DNA of 64,000 bases from Arcobacteraceae bacterium (GTDB lineage: Bacteria > Campylobacterota > Campylobacteria > Campylobacterales > Arcobacteraceae). Below the pieces are notes generated by a model that was not told the DNA's origin, did not search any database, and worked only from the letters and a program-made list of their open reading frames with translations. The DNA lies in assembly GCA_023229945.1 (NCBI GenBank), contig JALNYH010000002.1, positions 62,001 through 126,000 of the forward strand. The letters run 5' to 3'. A program made the translations under genes and the position numbers. Of this stretch, positions 51,526 through 60,770 are shown one piece after another (the first letter of the stretch is position 1; every line of letters starts with the position of its first letter).

Positions 51526-52308
51526 TTATATAACTTCCAAAAACGATTTTAAAGCTTTTACAAACTTTTTTGGTTTGTGAAGCATACTCACATGTCCGCT
51601 TTCTTTAAGCTCTATATAATGGCTATTTTTGATTTTCTTCGCTAATTTTTGCATTGTTTTTGAAGGTATAATCTCATCATCACTGGCTTCAATAAGTAAA
51701 GTTGGTGGTGTTTGTTTTAGAGATTTTGTTGTATCAGTTCGGCTTATCATAGCCAAAAGTCCACCTTTGATTCCAATAGGACTAAAATTTAGGATTTTTT
51801 CTTTCAAAAGAAAGATTTTTTCTTGATGCTCTTTTTGGTATCTTGAGCTAAATGCCACTTTTAAGAAACCATCCAAAAAAGGTTCAACTCCATCTTTATC
51901 TATCTTTTGTATTGCATTTGCTCTTTTGACTTTAGCTTCATCAGAATCACTTGTAGTAGAAGTGTTTGCCAGAATAAGAGCTTTGAAGTTTTGAAGTCTC
52001 TCATTGGCTCTAAGTGCGATATACCCTCCCATAGAAAAACCACACAAGATAACATTGTGTAAATCAAGTTGTGTGATAATAGCTTCAAGGTCATCAACAT
52101 AACTCTCCATTGTGTATTGTCCACAACCAACTTCAGAACTTCCAAACCCTCGTATATCATAACTAATACAATAGTATTTATCTTTTAAATTCTCTATTAC
52201 ATCATCCCAGATAGTATGGTCGAAGGGAAATCCATGCATAAAAACTATTGGCTGAAAAGTTGAATTTCCTTGTACAAAGATTTTCATTCCATCGATTACA
52301 TTTTTCAT
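51526..52308 (-). CDS. Alpha/beta-hydrolase
   Basis: A 260-residue hydrolase with the nucleophile elbow G-F-S-M-G-G near residues 91-96, the oxyanion-hole string H-G-F-P-F near 25-29, a late Asp (E-A-S-D-D-E-I, about residue 209) and the catalytic His in E-S-G-H-V-S near 236. It resembles esterases and lactone hydrolases of the RutD/PcaD type, but the substrate is not evident. It is a single gene, convergent with the nitrilase fusion. Confidence 0.88.
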   Translation of the reverse strand: MKNVIDGMKIFVQGNSTFQPIVFMHGFPFDHTIWDDVIENLKDKYYCISYDIRGFGSSEVGCGQYTMESYVDDLEAIITQLDLHNVILCGFSMGGYIALRANERLQNFKALILANTSTTSDSDEAKVKRANAIQKIDKDGVEPFLDGFLKVAFSSRYQKEHQEKIFLLKEKILNFSPIGIKGGLLAMISRTDTTKSLKQTPPTLLIEASDDEIIPSKTMQKLAKKIKNSHYIELKESGHVSMLHKPKKFVKALKSFLEVI

Positions 52309-52565
52309 AGTTGACTCCTATTAATACATTTTGTATTTGAATATAGATACTACCATAATAATCTACATTATGCAATATAACTTATAAAGTAGTGCTTATT
52401 TGTCAGTTTTCATTGAATCACTTGGAATTCTATTGTATAAGTTGGGTTTAAGTTATTTATTGTATAGTGAATTGTGATGGAAGTCTATCTTTTAGCTTTG
52501 GCTATTAGCAAGGTAGGAGTGGTTTACATAACTTCTGATAAAAAAATTATTTGAAAGGATATCAA

Positions 52566-52856
52566 ATGGGAATTAAAAAAGCATATGAACAAAAACAACA
52601 AGCACAGCTTGATGAGTGGAGTGCTAAAATTGATACGCTAAAAGCAAAAGCAGACAAAGCAGAAGCTAATACAAAGATAGAATACTATAAAGAAATTGAA
52701 AAATTAAAAAGCATGAAAGATGACGCTTCAAACAAGATTAGTGAACTCAAAAGTGCAACTGATGATGCGTGGGAAGGGTTAAAAAAAGGTATGGACAATG
52801 CTTGGAATTCTTTAAGCGATGCAGTAAAATCAGCAACTTCACGAATTAAATCGTAA
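52566..52856 (+). CDS. Small charged coiled-coil protein
   Basis: A 96-residue soluble protein that is nearly all amphipathic helix, rich in K, E, A and D with heptad spacing. The ATG at 52566 follows AAAGGATATCAA; an in-frame TTG at 52551 is rejected. Such proteins resemble small stress-induced coiled-coil proteins, with repeated D-A-W-E-G-L-K-K-G and D-N-A-W-N-S-L patterns in the second half. A gap of 257 bp precedes it. The function is unknown. Confidence 0.7.
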   Translation: MGIKKAYEQKQQAQLDEWSAKIDTLKAKADKAEANTKIEYYKEIEKLKSMKDDASNKISELKSATDDAWEGLKKGMDNAWNSLSDAVKSATSRIKS

Positions 52857-52894
52857 AAGAGACTCTAAATCAAGTTAACAGTAACGATATTTCA

Positions 52895-52947
52895 GTCATA
52901 TTGATACTGAATCCATCATGCTGAACTTGATTCAGTATCGGCATGAC
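52895..52947. terminator. Foldback repeat acting as a probable terminator between convergent genes
   Basis: A perfect 11-bp inverted repeat, GATACTGAATC and GATTCAGTATC, lies inside GTCAT...ATGAC ends at 52895-52947. The core CTGAACTTGATTCAG is the word seen at 3584-3715. It separates the coiled-coil gene and the convergent permease gene. Confidence 0.6.
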
Positions 52948-52970
52948 AGACTCAATATCTAACAAGGCAA

Positions 52971-54029
52971 TTATTCAGAGGAATTAATTTTTGATTTCAC
53001 ATAAATAAGTATAAATGCCACACAAAGACTTAAAATAGCAGGTCCTATGATGATTCCCCATCCTCCAAAAACCCCTATACCTGCTAACATAGCTAAAAGA
53101 ATAAACAATTCATTCAGCTTATAATGCAGTGAAAACTTTTTACTAAGATATTTCATAAAAAGAAGTCGTAAGATATTATCTATTAATCCAGACAAAACTA
53201 CTGTAGTAAATAGCACAATAATACCAGCAAAAAGATAATTTTGATTTAACAGCTCAATAATTATAAGTGGAACAATAACTAAATATGCTCCTATTACAGG
53301 AATAGCAGTTGCAAACCCCACAGACATACCAACATAAAAAGCATCATAATCTGTAGTAAAGTATAAAAATAATCCAAATGCAATACCTTGAGTGACCATA
53401 CTAAATACCGTACTAAAAAATACTGATGATATGGTATTGCTAAATTCAGAGTATAAAATCCGTTTAAATCTTTTTACTATCGGTAAAAGTCTAGTTGTTA
53501 AAATAAAAATATTATAACCATAAATATTAAAAAGAAAATAGAAAAACAAAATTAAAAAGAATTGATATACAATACCATTAATTTTCCAAAAAAACTGTGC
53601 TACATTATTTAAAATTGATTTGATTACATCAATATTAACATTATAAATATCAAATTCTCCAAGTAGTACATTAATGGATTCTTGAAAAACATCAAAAGGT
53701 TTTGGAAGATTTTTAAGATAAGCCACTAAGTTCTGTGTATATTGCATTGCTTGATCTGCACCAATACTCGGTATAAACTGATACGATAAACCAACAAAAT
53801 AAATAAGTGGTAAAAATACAAACAAAAAAAGTATCAAAGTTAAAAAACTAGATATTATAACTCTTTTATAGGAGAAGTTGAGTTTAGTATATAAAGCTTC
53901 ATAAATAGGACGAGTAGCAATTGCTAAGATTGCACCTATAGTTATACTCATCAAATAGCTTTGAAAAATATATCCTATAGCTAAAAAACTTCCAATCAAA
54001 GCAATTAGTATAAAGTGTCTTGACACCAT
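52971..54029 (-). CDS. AI-2E family permease (PerM/UPF0118)
   Basis: A 352-residue inner-membrane protein with about eight membrane helices. The G-V-F-G-G-W-G-I-I-I-G-P pattern near residues 318-329 is the C-terminal signature of the AI-2E exporter family. Some members export autoinducer-2 and others are sodium-proton antiporters, so the transported species is open. It stands alone on the minus strand, with a 144-bp gap before sodB. Confidence 0.86.
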   Translation of the reverse strand: MVSRHFILIALIGSFLAIGYIFQSYLMSITIGAILAIATRPIYEALYTKLNFSYKRVIISSFLTLILFLFVFLPLIYFVGLSYQFIPSIGADQAMQYTQNLVAYLKNLPKPFDVFQESINVLLGEFDIYNVNIDVIKSILNNVAQFFWKINGIVYQFFLILFFYFLFNIYGYNIFILTTRLLPIVKRFKRILYSEFSNTISSVFFSTVFSMVTQGIAFGLFLYFTTDYDAFYVGMSVGFATAIPVIGAYLVIVPLIIIELLNQNYLFAGIIVLFTTVVLSGLIDNILRLLFMKYLSKKFSLHYKLNELFILLAMLAGIGVFGGWGIIIGPAILSLCVAFILIYVKSKINSSE

Positions 54030-54173
54030 TAAAATACCTTGTAAAATTTATTTATCAGAATCTAGGATTCTTTGATATTTCTGATTCCATATCAAGCACG
54101 GAATGAGAGTTTTTAGACATACCTTTATTATGCTAAGTCACCTTTTGTTACGATACCTTTGTATCTATAACAA

Positions 54174-54764
54174 TTACAAATTAGAATTTACAAAATCCCA
54201 ATTTACAAGATGTTTCAAAAATGTATCTACATAATCAGGTCGTCTATTTTGATAGTCTAAATAATAAGCATGTTCCCATACATCCACTGTCAAAAGTGCT
54301 TTAAGCCCATGAGCCATAGGAGTATCTGCATTTGCAGTTTTTATTACTTTTAGCTTTGCTCCATCAAGTACTAGCCAAGCCCATCCACTACCAAATTGTG
54401 TAGTAGCAGCTGTTTTGAACTCTTGTACAAAAGCATCAAAACCACCAAAATCTTCATCAATCTTTTTAGCAATTGTTCCATTTGGAGTTCCTCCACCAGA
54501 AGGTTTCATACAATTCCAATAAAATGTATGGTTCCAAACTTGTGCAGCATTATTAAACAAAGCTACTTTATCAGCTTTATTAACCGAACCAATAATCAAC
54601 TCCTCAACAGAAGCATTTTCCAAAGGTGTGTCTTTTGTAAGATTGTTTGCGTTTGTAACATAAGCTTGATGGTGTTTCCCATGGTGAAAGCCCAATGTTT
54701 GAGCACTAATATAAGGTTCAAGTGCATCCATCTCATATGGAAGTGCTGGTAGTTCTATAGCCAT
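54174..54764 (-). CDS. sodB: Superoxide dismutase, iron type
   Basis: Removes superoxide. Metal ligands are H27 in F-H-H-G-K-H-H, H79 in W-N-H-T-F-Y-W, and the Asp and His of D-V-W-E-H-A-Y-Y. The G-S-G-W-A-W-L-V and W-E-H-A-Y-Y-L-D-Y-Q-N-R-R strings fit iron rather than manganese enzymes. The length of 196 residues is normal. A strong Shine-Dalgarno (AAGGAG) precedes the ATG. It is a single gene. Confidence 0.96.
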   Translation of the reverse strand: MAIELPALPYEMDALEPYISAQTLGFHHGKHHQAYVTNANNLTKDTPLENASVEELIIGSVNKADKVALFNNAAQVWNHTFYWNCMKPSGGGTPNGTIAKKIDEDFGGFDAFVQEFKTAATTQFGSGWAWLVLDGAKLKVIKTANADTPMAHGLKALLTVDVWEHAYYLDYQNRRPDYVDTFLKHLVNWDFVNSNL

Positions 54765-54840
54765 TTTATCTCCTTCAATTGTGATATACTTATTGTATCA
54801 TACTTTTTGCAAAAATATATTTATACTATTTAATTAGTTT

Positions 54841-56088
54841 TTATTGATGTTCTTTGACCCACTCTTCATCTTGTCTTGGGTCAAATTCTGGCAATATTGC
54901 ACTTGAAGCTACTGGAACATTGACAAATACACTCATATCATCATCAGCAACTCTTTTTCTAGATAGTGAATAAAAGCCCAAAAATAAGCCCAAAATTGCA
55001 AATATTGCAAAAATAAACTCACCATAAAACTCTAGTCCAACCCCTATTGCAATAGGAGCTACAAAAGAGCCTAAACCATAGCTAAAAAGCAATGCCCTAC
55101 TTATTTCTACTATATCTTTGTTGGTATCAAGCACATCATTTGCCCTTGCAAGTGACAAAGCATAAAGACAAAATATACTCATCCCCAAAGAAAATCCAAG
55201 CATATAAAAAACAATACTACTTTGTGGCAATAATATAAATAAAAGTGCCACAAAAGATGTGAAAAATCCGCTAAATGCAATAAGTTTTCTTCTACCATAC
55301 TTATCAGAAAGCATCCCTATTGGCCACTGGGATACAAGCCCTCCAAGAAGTGTCACCGTCATAAAAAGTGAAACCACCTCATATGATGAAAATTTATCTA
55401 TCAAATAAACAGGTATCATAGTAAAAAATCCACCCACAAAAAACCCACCAATAAAACTCCCAGTAAGAGCAAGTGGAACAATTGAATAAAGTTTAGGAAA
55501 GCTTACCTTTTCAAAAGGCTTTAAAATAGGCTCTTTTATCTTTGTCATTGAGATAAAAACCACAGAAATAAGTACCAAAATAGAGCCTATTATAAAAATA
55601 GCATATTTAAAATCCTCTTCAATATTCAAAAACTGTTGCCCCAAAGCAGTAGAGAGATAAAATATAATTGTATAAATAGCTAGAATTTTCCCTCTATGAG
55701 ATTCATCACTTTTTTCATTGAGCCAACTTTCTAAAATAATCAAAAGTCCATAAAAAGAAAACCCACTAACAAGCCTCAAAACAGCCCATAAAGCTTCATT
55801 GAAGAAAATAGCATGAAGCAAAAAAGCCATAACCATACATGAAGCAAATGTAGCAAAACTTCGTATATGCCCAACAGCTGAAATGATTTTTTGACTAAAG
55901 ATTGAAGAAAGTATTGCCCCAAGAAAAAAAGCAGAATTAATAAGCCCTATGATAAAATCACTCGTACCACTATCTTTGAGATATACCCCCACAAATGTGA
56001 GAATCATACCATACCCAATAGCCAAAAACGCTATCGCAAAGAAAAGTGAAGAAATAGGAATAATAAGTGTTTTAGTATTTGATAACAT
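54841..56088 (-). CDS. Major facilitator superfamily transporter
   Basis: A 415-residue protein with twelve predicted membrane helices and the MFS signature in the second half (G-M-L-S-D-K-Y-G-R-R-K). The sequence resembles YcaD-type permeases, whose substrates are not established. The C-terminal tail is polar (D-P-R-Q-D-E-E-W). It ends 76 bp from sodB and is separated from the methyltransferase gene by 180 bp containing a GC-rich palindrome. Confidence 0.88.
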   Translation of the reverse strand: MLSNTKTLIIPISSLFFAIAFLAIGYGMILTFVGVYLKDSGTSDFIIGLINSAFFLGAILSSIFSQKIISAVGHIRSFATFASCMVMAFLLHAIFFNEALWAVLRLVSGFSFYGLLIILESWLNEKSDESHRGKILAIYTIIFYLSTALGQQFLNIEEDFKYAIFIIGSILVLISVVFISMTKIKEPILKPFEKVSFPKLYSIVPLALTGSFIGGFFVGGFFTMIPVYLIDKFSSYEVVSLFMTVTLLGGLVSQWPIGMLSDKYGRRKLIAFSGFFTSFVALLFILLPQSSIVFYMLGFSLGMSIFCLYALSLARANDVLDTNKDIVEISRALLFSYGLGSFVAPIAIGVGLEFYGEFIFAIFAILGLFLGFYSLSRKRVADDDMSVFVNVPVASSAILPEFDPRQDEEWVKEHQ

Positions 56089-56202
56089 AACCCTATCTTA
56101 CCTAAATAAACTTAAACCCAAATTACGCAATAGAATTCAAAAAGTTTTATTCTGAAGTCTGATTACCCCATGGTTTATGTGTAATTAAGGAATTTTATCT
56201 AT

Positions 56203-56246
56203 CGGAACCCCTACTTGTGTCCTCGGCTGAAGCCTGTAGGATTCCG
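56203..56246. repeat. GC-rich nested palindrome
   Basis: GGAACCCCTAC (56204-56214) pairs with GTAGGATTCC (56236-56245) with a mismatch and a bulge, and encloses the perfect hairpin GGCT-GA-AGCC (56225-56234). It is clearly richer in G and C than the surroundings. The architecture, an outer stem with inner hairpin, is like the element at 4746-4799. No gene is seen in the 180-bp gap. Confidence 0.5.
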
Positions 56247-56268
56247 CTTCTCTATAATTGGGCTTGTC

Positions 56269-57285
56269 TTAAAGATTAGAAGATTTTTTCACATAAATCA
56301 TCTTAAACCTATCGCCCATACCAGTAGGTTCTAGCAAGATTTTTACCTTATTTACCTCTTTTAGATAATGCTCTTCACTAGTATTGTTTTTCAAAATCTC
56401 TAACAAATCGATTATCCCAAACTCTACCAAAGCTTGAAGCTGAGTGTGGAACTCTACCTCACAACCCAAATCTTTGAAACAATCCATAAGATAAGTAAAT
56501 GGTACATCATAAGTAATATCACTTGATTTATAAAGCTCTTTTAGATTAATGCCCTCTTCAAATATAGGGAAAACCTTGTGTTTGTGATAAATCCTAGCAG
56601 AAAAATCATTTCTAGTATAAACATCTCCATAATCAAATGTACAAAAATGAAAATTGCCTATATTTTCACTCAAAACCTTCGCAAACTCTTTATAATATAA
56701 TGGATATTCCCCTTTTTCCATCTTGTATTTGGCACAAAATTCCAAAATCTCACTATCTTCACAATCTTCAAACTTTATATGATGATTATCATCTACAAAA
56801 GCTTTTTGTATCACACCATCTTTTGTATAAATAAGCTCACAAGAAAAGGCGTCAAATATCTCATTTGCTACCACAAAAGCACTATCTTGCTTTACTTCAC
56901 TTATGTCATTATAGTGAACCAAATCTATCACATCACCAAATGAAGCTTTAAAATATCCTTTTTGAGACGCTCTTAAATGCTCAAATCTCTCCACAATAGC
57001 AAACTTCAAAGTATCCAAAAGCTCTGGTTTAAGAGTATAAATAAACTGTATTATATCACCTAGCAAATACCCATGATGTGCGCCCACTTCTACTATTGTA
57101 GTATCATTTGGAAGCTCACCATTTTCTATCACTTGGATTATCTTTTTGGCGATAGAGCCACCAAAAAACATACTAGTACTTACCGCTGTATAAAAATCTC
57201 CACTTTTACCTATAGATTTATAATTGCTATAATATCCATCTTCACCATATAGCCAAGAGTCAAAATACTTACTAAATTCTTGCAT
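56269..57285 (-). CDS. SAM-dependent methyltransferase of the NDUFAF7/MidA type
   Basis: A 338-residue methyltransferase resembling the MidA/NDUFAF7 family (DUF185). The AdoMet-binding string T-T-I-V-E-V-G-A-H-H-G-Y is near residues 61-72, preceded by Y-T-A-V-S-T-S-M-F-F-G near 32-42, which is characteristic. In mitochondria the family methylates an arginine of complex I; the bacterial target is not known. It overlaps the TolC-like gene by 14 bp and is the last of three minus-strand genes. Confidence 0.82.
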   Translation of the reverse strand: MQEFSKYFDSWLYGEDGYYSNYKSIGKSGDFYTAVSTSMFFGGSIAKKIIQVIENGELPNDTTIVEVGAHHGYLLGDIIQFIYTLKPELLDTLKFAIVERFEHLRASQKGYFKASFGDVIDLVHYNDISEVKQDSAFVVANEIFDAFSCELIYTKDGVIQKAFVDDNHHIKFEDCEDSEILEFCAKYKMEKGEYPLYYKEFAKVLSENIGNFHFCTFDYGDVYTRNDFSARIYHKHKVFPIFEEGINLKELYKSSDITYDVPFTYLMDCFKDLGCEVEFHTQLQALVEFGIIDLLEILKNNTSEEHYLKEVNKVKILLEPTGMGDRFKMIYVKKSSNL

Positions 57286-58456
57286 ATAGTTCTAATAGCT
57301 CCATTTGTAATTCATATTCAAAAATATTTATATCTTGCTCTTTTACCGCTTTTGAGTTTTGCATAGTTTGCAAATCAAGGTCAGTTTTCAGGCCTGCTAG
57401 ACTAAGCTCTTCCATTTGTTGTACCAATGAAGCATAAGTATCAAGCTCTTCTTGTGCAATCAATAGTTTTTCCTTCACACGATTGATACTAGCTATTTTT
57501 GTTTTATAAAAGTTCTTTTCTTCAAGTTTTACAATATTAGCTTGTGTTTTTGATTTTAAATACTCTATTTTTGCACTTTGTGTATCATTGAAAGCTTTTA
57601 TATCAAGTGGAATAACCACATTCATACCATATCTTTGAGTATCAGTACCCGCTAATAGTGGATTTGTCATTGATTGATGATTGGTATGATATTTTGTGTA
57701 TGTGTACAAGGCATTTATAGTTGGGAGATATTTTGCTATTATCATCCCACTATAGTGATAATCTTTATTTGCTGTATATTCTTGCTTTGCAATCATTTTA
57801 TTATCTTGCATAAATTGCTCTTCAGCCAAAAGCTCAAGTTTAGGTAGTTCTAGCTCCATATAAGAAGTATCACTAAGGGTTTCAAATTTTAGAATAAGAG
57901 CTACTTTATTGTATTTCAAATCAGCTAAAGCGAGTTTTTTTGTATTGAGTTCCAATAGTGCATTATCAAGATAACTAGCATCCAAAACCCCACTCAAGAC
58001 CTGCTCTTTTTTTCTTTGTACATCTAGTTCGCCATTTTTTACCAAAAACTCTTGTTTTTTGATTTGAGAATCCATCTTGTGTATCTCAAATAGTGTAATA
58101 GTAGCTTCTTTTATAGCTGATTTTCTTGCAATCTCTACATCAGTCAAATTTGCACTTTTTAGACTACTTGCATATTTGATAGCCTTGTAAATCCCACCAC
58201 TTTTGAAAATAGGTTGATTTATAGATACCGCAGATGTTCTATCCTCATTTTTTGAGTCTTTATAATCCATTCTTGTATATGTATATGTGATAGGATTTAT
58301 CCAATCTTTACTTATTTTTGATGTATCTTCAATAACCTTTTTTTCATTTAATTCATATATACTAGCTCTATCTTGTGATAAAATAGCATCATCACTAGCA
58401 AAAATCAAAGTACCAATAGCTAGAAAACCTAAACTACTTAATATTTTTGATTGCAT
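57272..58456 (-). CDS. TolC-family outer-membrane protein
   Basis: An outer-membrane efflux-type protein of 394 residues from the chosen ATG at 58456, preceded by GAAAGGTTGGAAA. A signal peptide (M-Q-S-K-I-L-S-S-L-G-F-L, ending F-A-S) fits this start; the longer frame to 58489 would lie inside argD. The remaining sequence is dominated by long amphipathic helices, as expected for TolC-like tunnels. It overlaps argD by 23 bp. No inner-membrane pump or adaptor gene is next to it. Confidence 0.82.
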   Translation of the reverse strand: MQSKILSSLGFLAIGTLIFASDDAILSQDRASIYELNEKKVIEDTSKISKDWINPITYTYTRMDYKDSKNEDRTSAVSINQPIFKSGGIYKAIKYASSLKSANLTDVEIARKSAIKEATITLFEIHKMDSQIKKQEFLVKNGELDVQRKKEQVLSGVLDASYLDNALLELNTKKLALADLKYNKVALILKFETLSDTSYMELELPKLELLAEEQFMQDNKMIAKQEYTANKDYHYSGMIIAKYLPTINALYTYTKYHTNHQSMTNPLLAGTDTQRYGMNVVIPLDIKAFNDTQSAKIEYLKSKTQANIVKLEEKNFYKTKIASINRVKEKLLIAQEELDTYASLVQQMEELSLAGLKTDLDLQTMQNSKAVKEQDINIFEYELQMELLELYARI

Positions 58457-59618
58457 TTTCCAACCTTTCAAATCCTTCATCAATCTCATCTTTCGTGATT
58501 GTAAGAGGTGGCAAAAATCTCAAAGTACTTCGTCCACTTTTTAGCACAAGCACACCTTCACTAAATGCACTAGTTACAATTTTTGCTAGTGTCTCATCAT
58601 CTTTTATTTTGATACCTCTCATTAGCCCAAGCCCTACAGTATCTAGCATAATATCAGCAAATTTTCCTCTTAGTTCTTTGAGCTTCATATCAAAATATAT
58701 CAAATGCTCATCAAGCAATCCTCTTGCCTTATAATCTTCTAAAATATCAAGCACTTCTAAAGCAGCTGCAGTTACTAGATAATTACCACCAAAAGTACTA
58801 CCATGATCACCCGCACTTAATATATCTTTGTGTTTTGTAAGTACCGCACCAATTGGCACTCCACCACCAAGACCTTTTGCAAGAGTTACGATATCTGGCT
58901 CTATTTCATAAAGTTGACTTGCCAAAAACTCACCACTTCTAAAAACACCAGTTTGCACCTCATCTACTATCAAAAGTATCTCTTTTTCTTTTAGAAATTT
59001 TGCTAATTTTTGGATATCTTCTTTTGCAAATGGACTCACCCCACCCTCACCTTGAATAAGCTCAATCATAACAGCAACAGTTTCATCATCAATAGCACCA
59101 TAAACAGCTTCCAAAGACGCATCAAATCGAAATCCATCAGGATAAGGAGCGAAAAAATCACTATGAAATTTCGCTTGACCAGTTGCTTTGACTGTAGTTA
59201 TTGTTCTTCCATGAAAAGAGTGTTCAAGTGTGATTATTTTGTACTTTTTATTTGCAAACTTAGTCTGCCCATATTTTCTAGCTATTTTAATAGCTCCTTC
59301 ATTGGCTTCTGCTCCACTGTTTGCAAAAAATGTAGCTACATCATATCCACTAAGCTCATTTATCTTTTTTGCAAGAAGAGCTTGAGGCTCTATCAAAAAA
59401 AGATTTGAAATATGTGTGATGTTTCTTGCTTGGTCACAAATTTTATTTGCAACTCTTTCATTACCATGCCCCACACTAACCACGCCAATACCACTTGTAA
59501 AATCTATATACTTTTTGTTTGTATCATCAAAAAGTGTAGCATTTACACCTCTTTTAAAGTTGACATAATTTCTTGAATATGTCTGCATAACATACTGTTT
59601 GTCTGTATTTTCTAACAT
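58434..59618 (-). CDS. argD: Acetylornithine aminotransferase
   Basis: Transfers an amino group to N-acetylglutamate semialdehyde in arginine synthesis, using PLP. F-T-S-G-I-G-V near the N-terminus, F-H-G-R-T near 136-140, D-E-V-Q-T-G-V near 218-224 and the cofactor lysine in T-L-A-K-G-L-G-G-G-V-P-I-G are all present. The length of 394 residues is normal. It is the first gene of an argD / TolC-like / methyltransferase string with overlapping ends. Confidence 0.95.
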   Translation of the reverse strand: MLENTDKQYVMQTYSRNYVNFKRGVNATLFDDTNKKYIDFTSGIGVVSVGHGNERVANKICDQARNITHISNLFLIEPQALLAKKINELSGYDVATFFANSGAEANEGAIKIARKYGQTKFANKKYKIITLEHSFHGRTITTVKATGQAKFHSDFFAPYPDGFRFDASLEAVYGAIDDETVAVMIELIQGEGGVSPFAKEDIQKLAKFLKEKEILLIVDEVQTGVFRSGEFLASQLYEIEPDIVTLAKGLGGGVPIGAVLTKHKDILSAGDHGSTFGGNYLVTAAALEVLDILEDYKARGLLDEHLIYFDMKLKELRGKFADIMLDTVGLGLMRGIKIKDDETLAKIVTSAFSEGVLVLKSGRSTLRFLPPLTITKDEIDEGFERLENAIKNIK

Positions 59619-59640
59619 TTTTTATCCTGATTAAGCTAAT

Positions 59641-59715
59641 AAGTACTAAGGTACTGAACACTGAGTTTTTTTACTATCTTAAGTACCTCAGCACTCATTA
59701 CCTAAGTACCTTTTT
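59641..59715. repeat. Foldback repeat, GGTACTGAG family, copy 2
   Basis: AAGGTACT (59649-59656) pairs with AGTACCTT (59705-59712); related words CTGAACACTGAG and CTCAGCACTCATTACC lie between, with a T-run at the centre. Same word set as 37284-37340. It lies in the divergent gap between argD and pyrB. Confidence 0.6.
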
Positions 59716-59774
59716 ATAAGTGATATAATGATACAATAAACAACTTTAGATTTAGTTAATTAAGGACAATGTAA

Positions 59775-60656
59775 ATGCAACATTTAATTACAACCAAAGA
59801 TTTTACAAACGATGAAATAGTCGCTTTATATGAAGATGCAAAGCTTTTTGGTGACTTACAATCCAATTCTGTTCTCAAGGGAAAACTAATAGTAACACTA
59901 TTTTTTGAAAACTCCACAAGAACAAGAAGTTCATTTGAAATAGCAGCCAAACGCCTTGGTGCTGATGTGATAAACCTAGATGTTGGGACTAGTTCTAGCT
60001 CAAAAGGTGAAACTATATTTGATACAGTAGCCAACTTAAACGCTATGAAACCAGATGCCATAGTAATCCGCCATAGTGAATGTGGACTTCCTCAAAGCTT
60101 GATTGATTTTGTATCTTGCCCCATAATAAACGCAGGTGATGGCAAAAATTCCCACCCAACACAAGCACTACTTGATTTATATACTATACTAGAACATTTT
60201 GATGGTGATGTAAAAGGGAAAAAACTAGCAATTGTTGGAGATATCAAAACTTCAAGGGTTGCAAGTAGCAATTTAGAGCTTCTTCCAAGATTTGGTATTG
60301 AGCCAATTTTGATAGCCCCTGAACACTTTATGCCTGATAATACACAATTTAAAAAAGCACAATTCCTACATGAAGTGATAGATGAAGTAGATATAATAAT
60401 GAGCCTAAGAACTCAGCTAGAGCGTCACTCTCAAGCTTATTATCTATCCCTTGGGGAATATGGAAGAGATTATTGTATCACAAAAGAATCAGTTGGAGAT
60501 AGAAACATCCTACTACTTCACCCAGGTCCAGTAAATAGAAACATAGATATAACAGATGAAATGCTAGTAGATGCAAGATGCAAGGTACTTAGACAAGTAA
60601 CAAACGGCGTAGCAGTTAGAATGGCAATATTAAAAAAGCTAATAACTAACAACTAA
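59775..60656 (+). CDS. pyrB: Aspartate carbamoyltransferase catalytic chain
   Basis: Joins carbamoyl phosphate and aspartate in pyrimidine synthesis. Carbamoyl-phosphate binding S-T-R-T-R-S-S-F is near residues 43-50, and H-P-T-Q-A-L-L-D-L near 130 and H-P-G-P-V-N-R near 253 are present. The length of 293 residues is normal. The last residues (L-I-T-N-N) and the stop codon come from repeat copy D. It is the first of two plus-strand genes with the UbiD-type decarboxylase. Confidence 0.96.
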   Translation: MQHLITTKDFTNDEIVALYEDAKLFGDLQSNSVLKGKLIVTLFFENSTRTRSSFEIAAKRLGADVINLDVGTSSSSKGETIFDTVANLNAMKPDAIVIRHSECGLPQSLIDFVSCPIINAGDGKNSHPTQALLDLYTILEHFDGDVKGKKLAIVGDIKTSRVASSNLELLPRFGIEPILIAPEHFMPDNTQFKKAQFLHEVIDEVDIIMSLRTQLERHSQAYYLSLGEYGRDYCITKESVGDRNILLLHPGPVNRNIDITDEMLVDARCKVLRQVTNGVAVRMAILKKLITNN

Positions 60657-60755
60657 TAATCAATAACTATGGTGTGGCTTTGCCACGATATTAAAAGATT
60701 TATGAGCGGAGCGAATACCTAAGTTATTAATTATTCATTATTAGTTATTAATTAA
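60640..60755. repeat. Foldback repeat, TAATTATTAGTT family, copy D
   Basis: CTAATAACTAACAACTAATAATCAATAACT and AGTTATTAATTATTCATTATTAGTTATTAATTA arms enclose a different hairpin, GTGGCTTTGCCAC, and a purine-rich GAGCGGAGCGAAT stretch. The left arm is translated as the last codons of pyrB. Confidence 0.72.
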
Positions 60756-60770
60756 AAAGGAACTTTTTAC

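Noticed and set aside
52489..52554. Short frame beginning ATG GAA GTC TAT (about 25 codons) before the coiled-coil gene
   Set aside because: It has no Shine-Dalgarno, overlaps the leader of the next gene and has no recognisable sequence.
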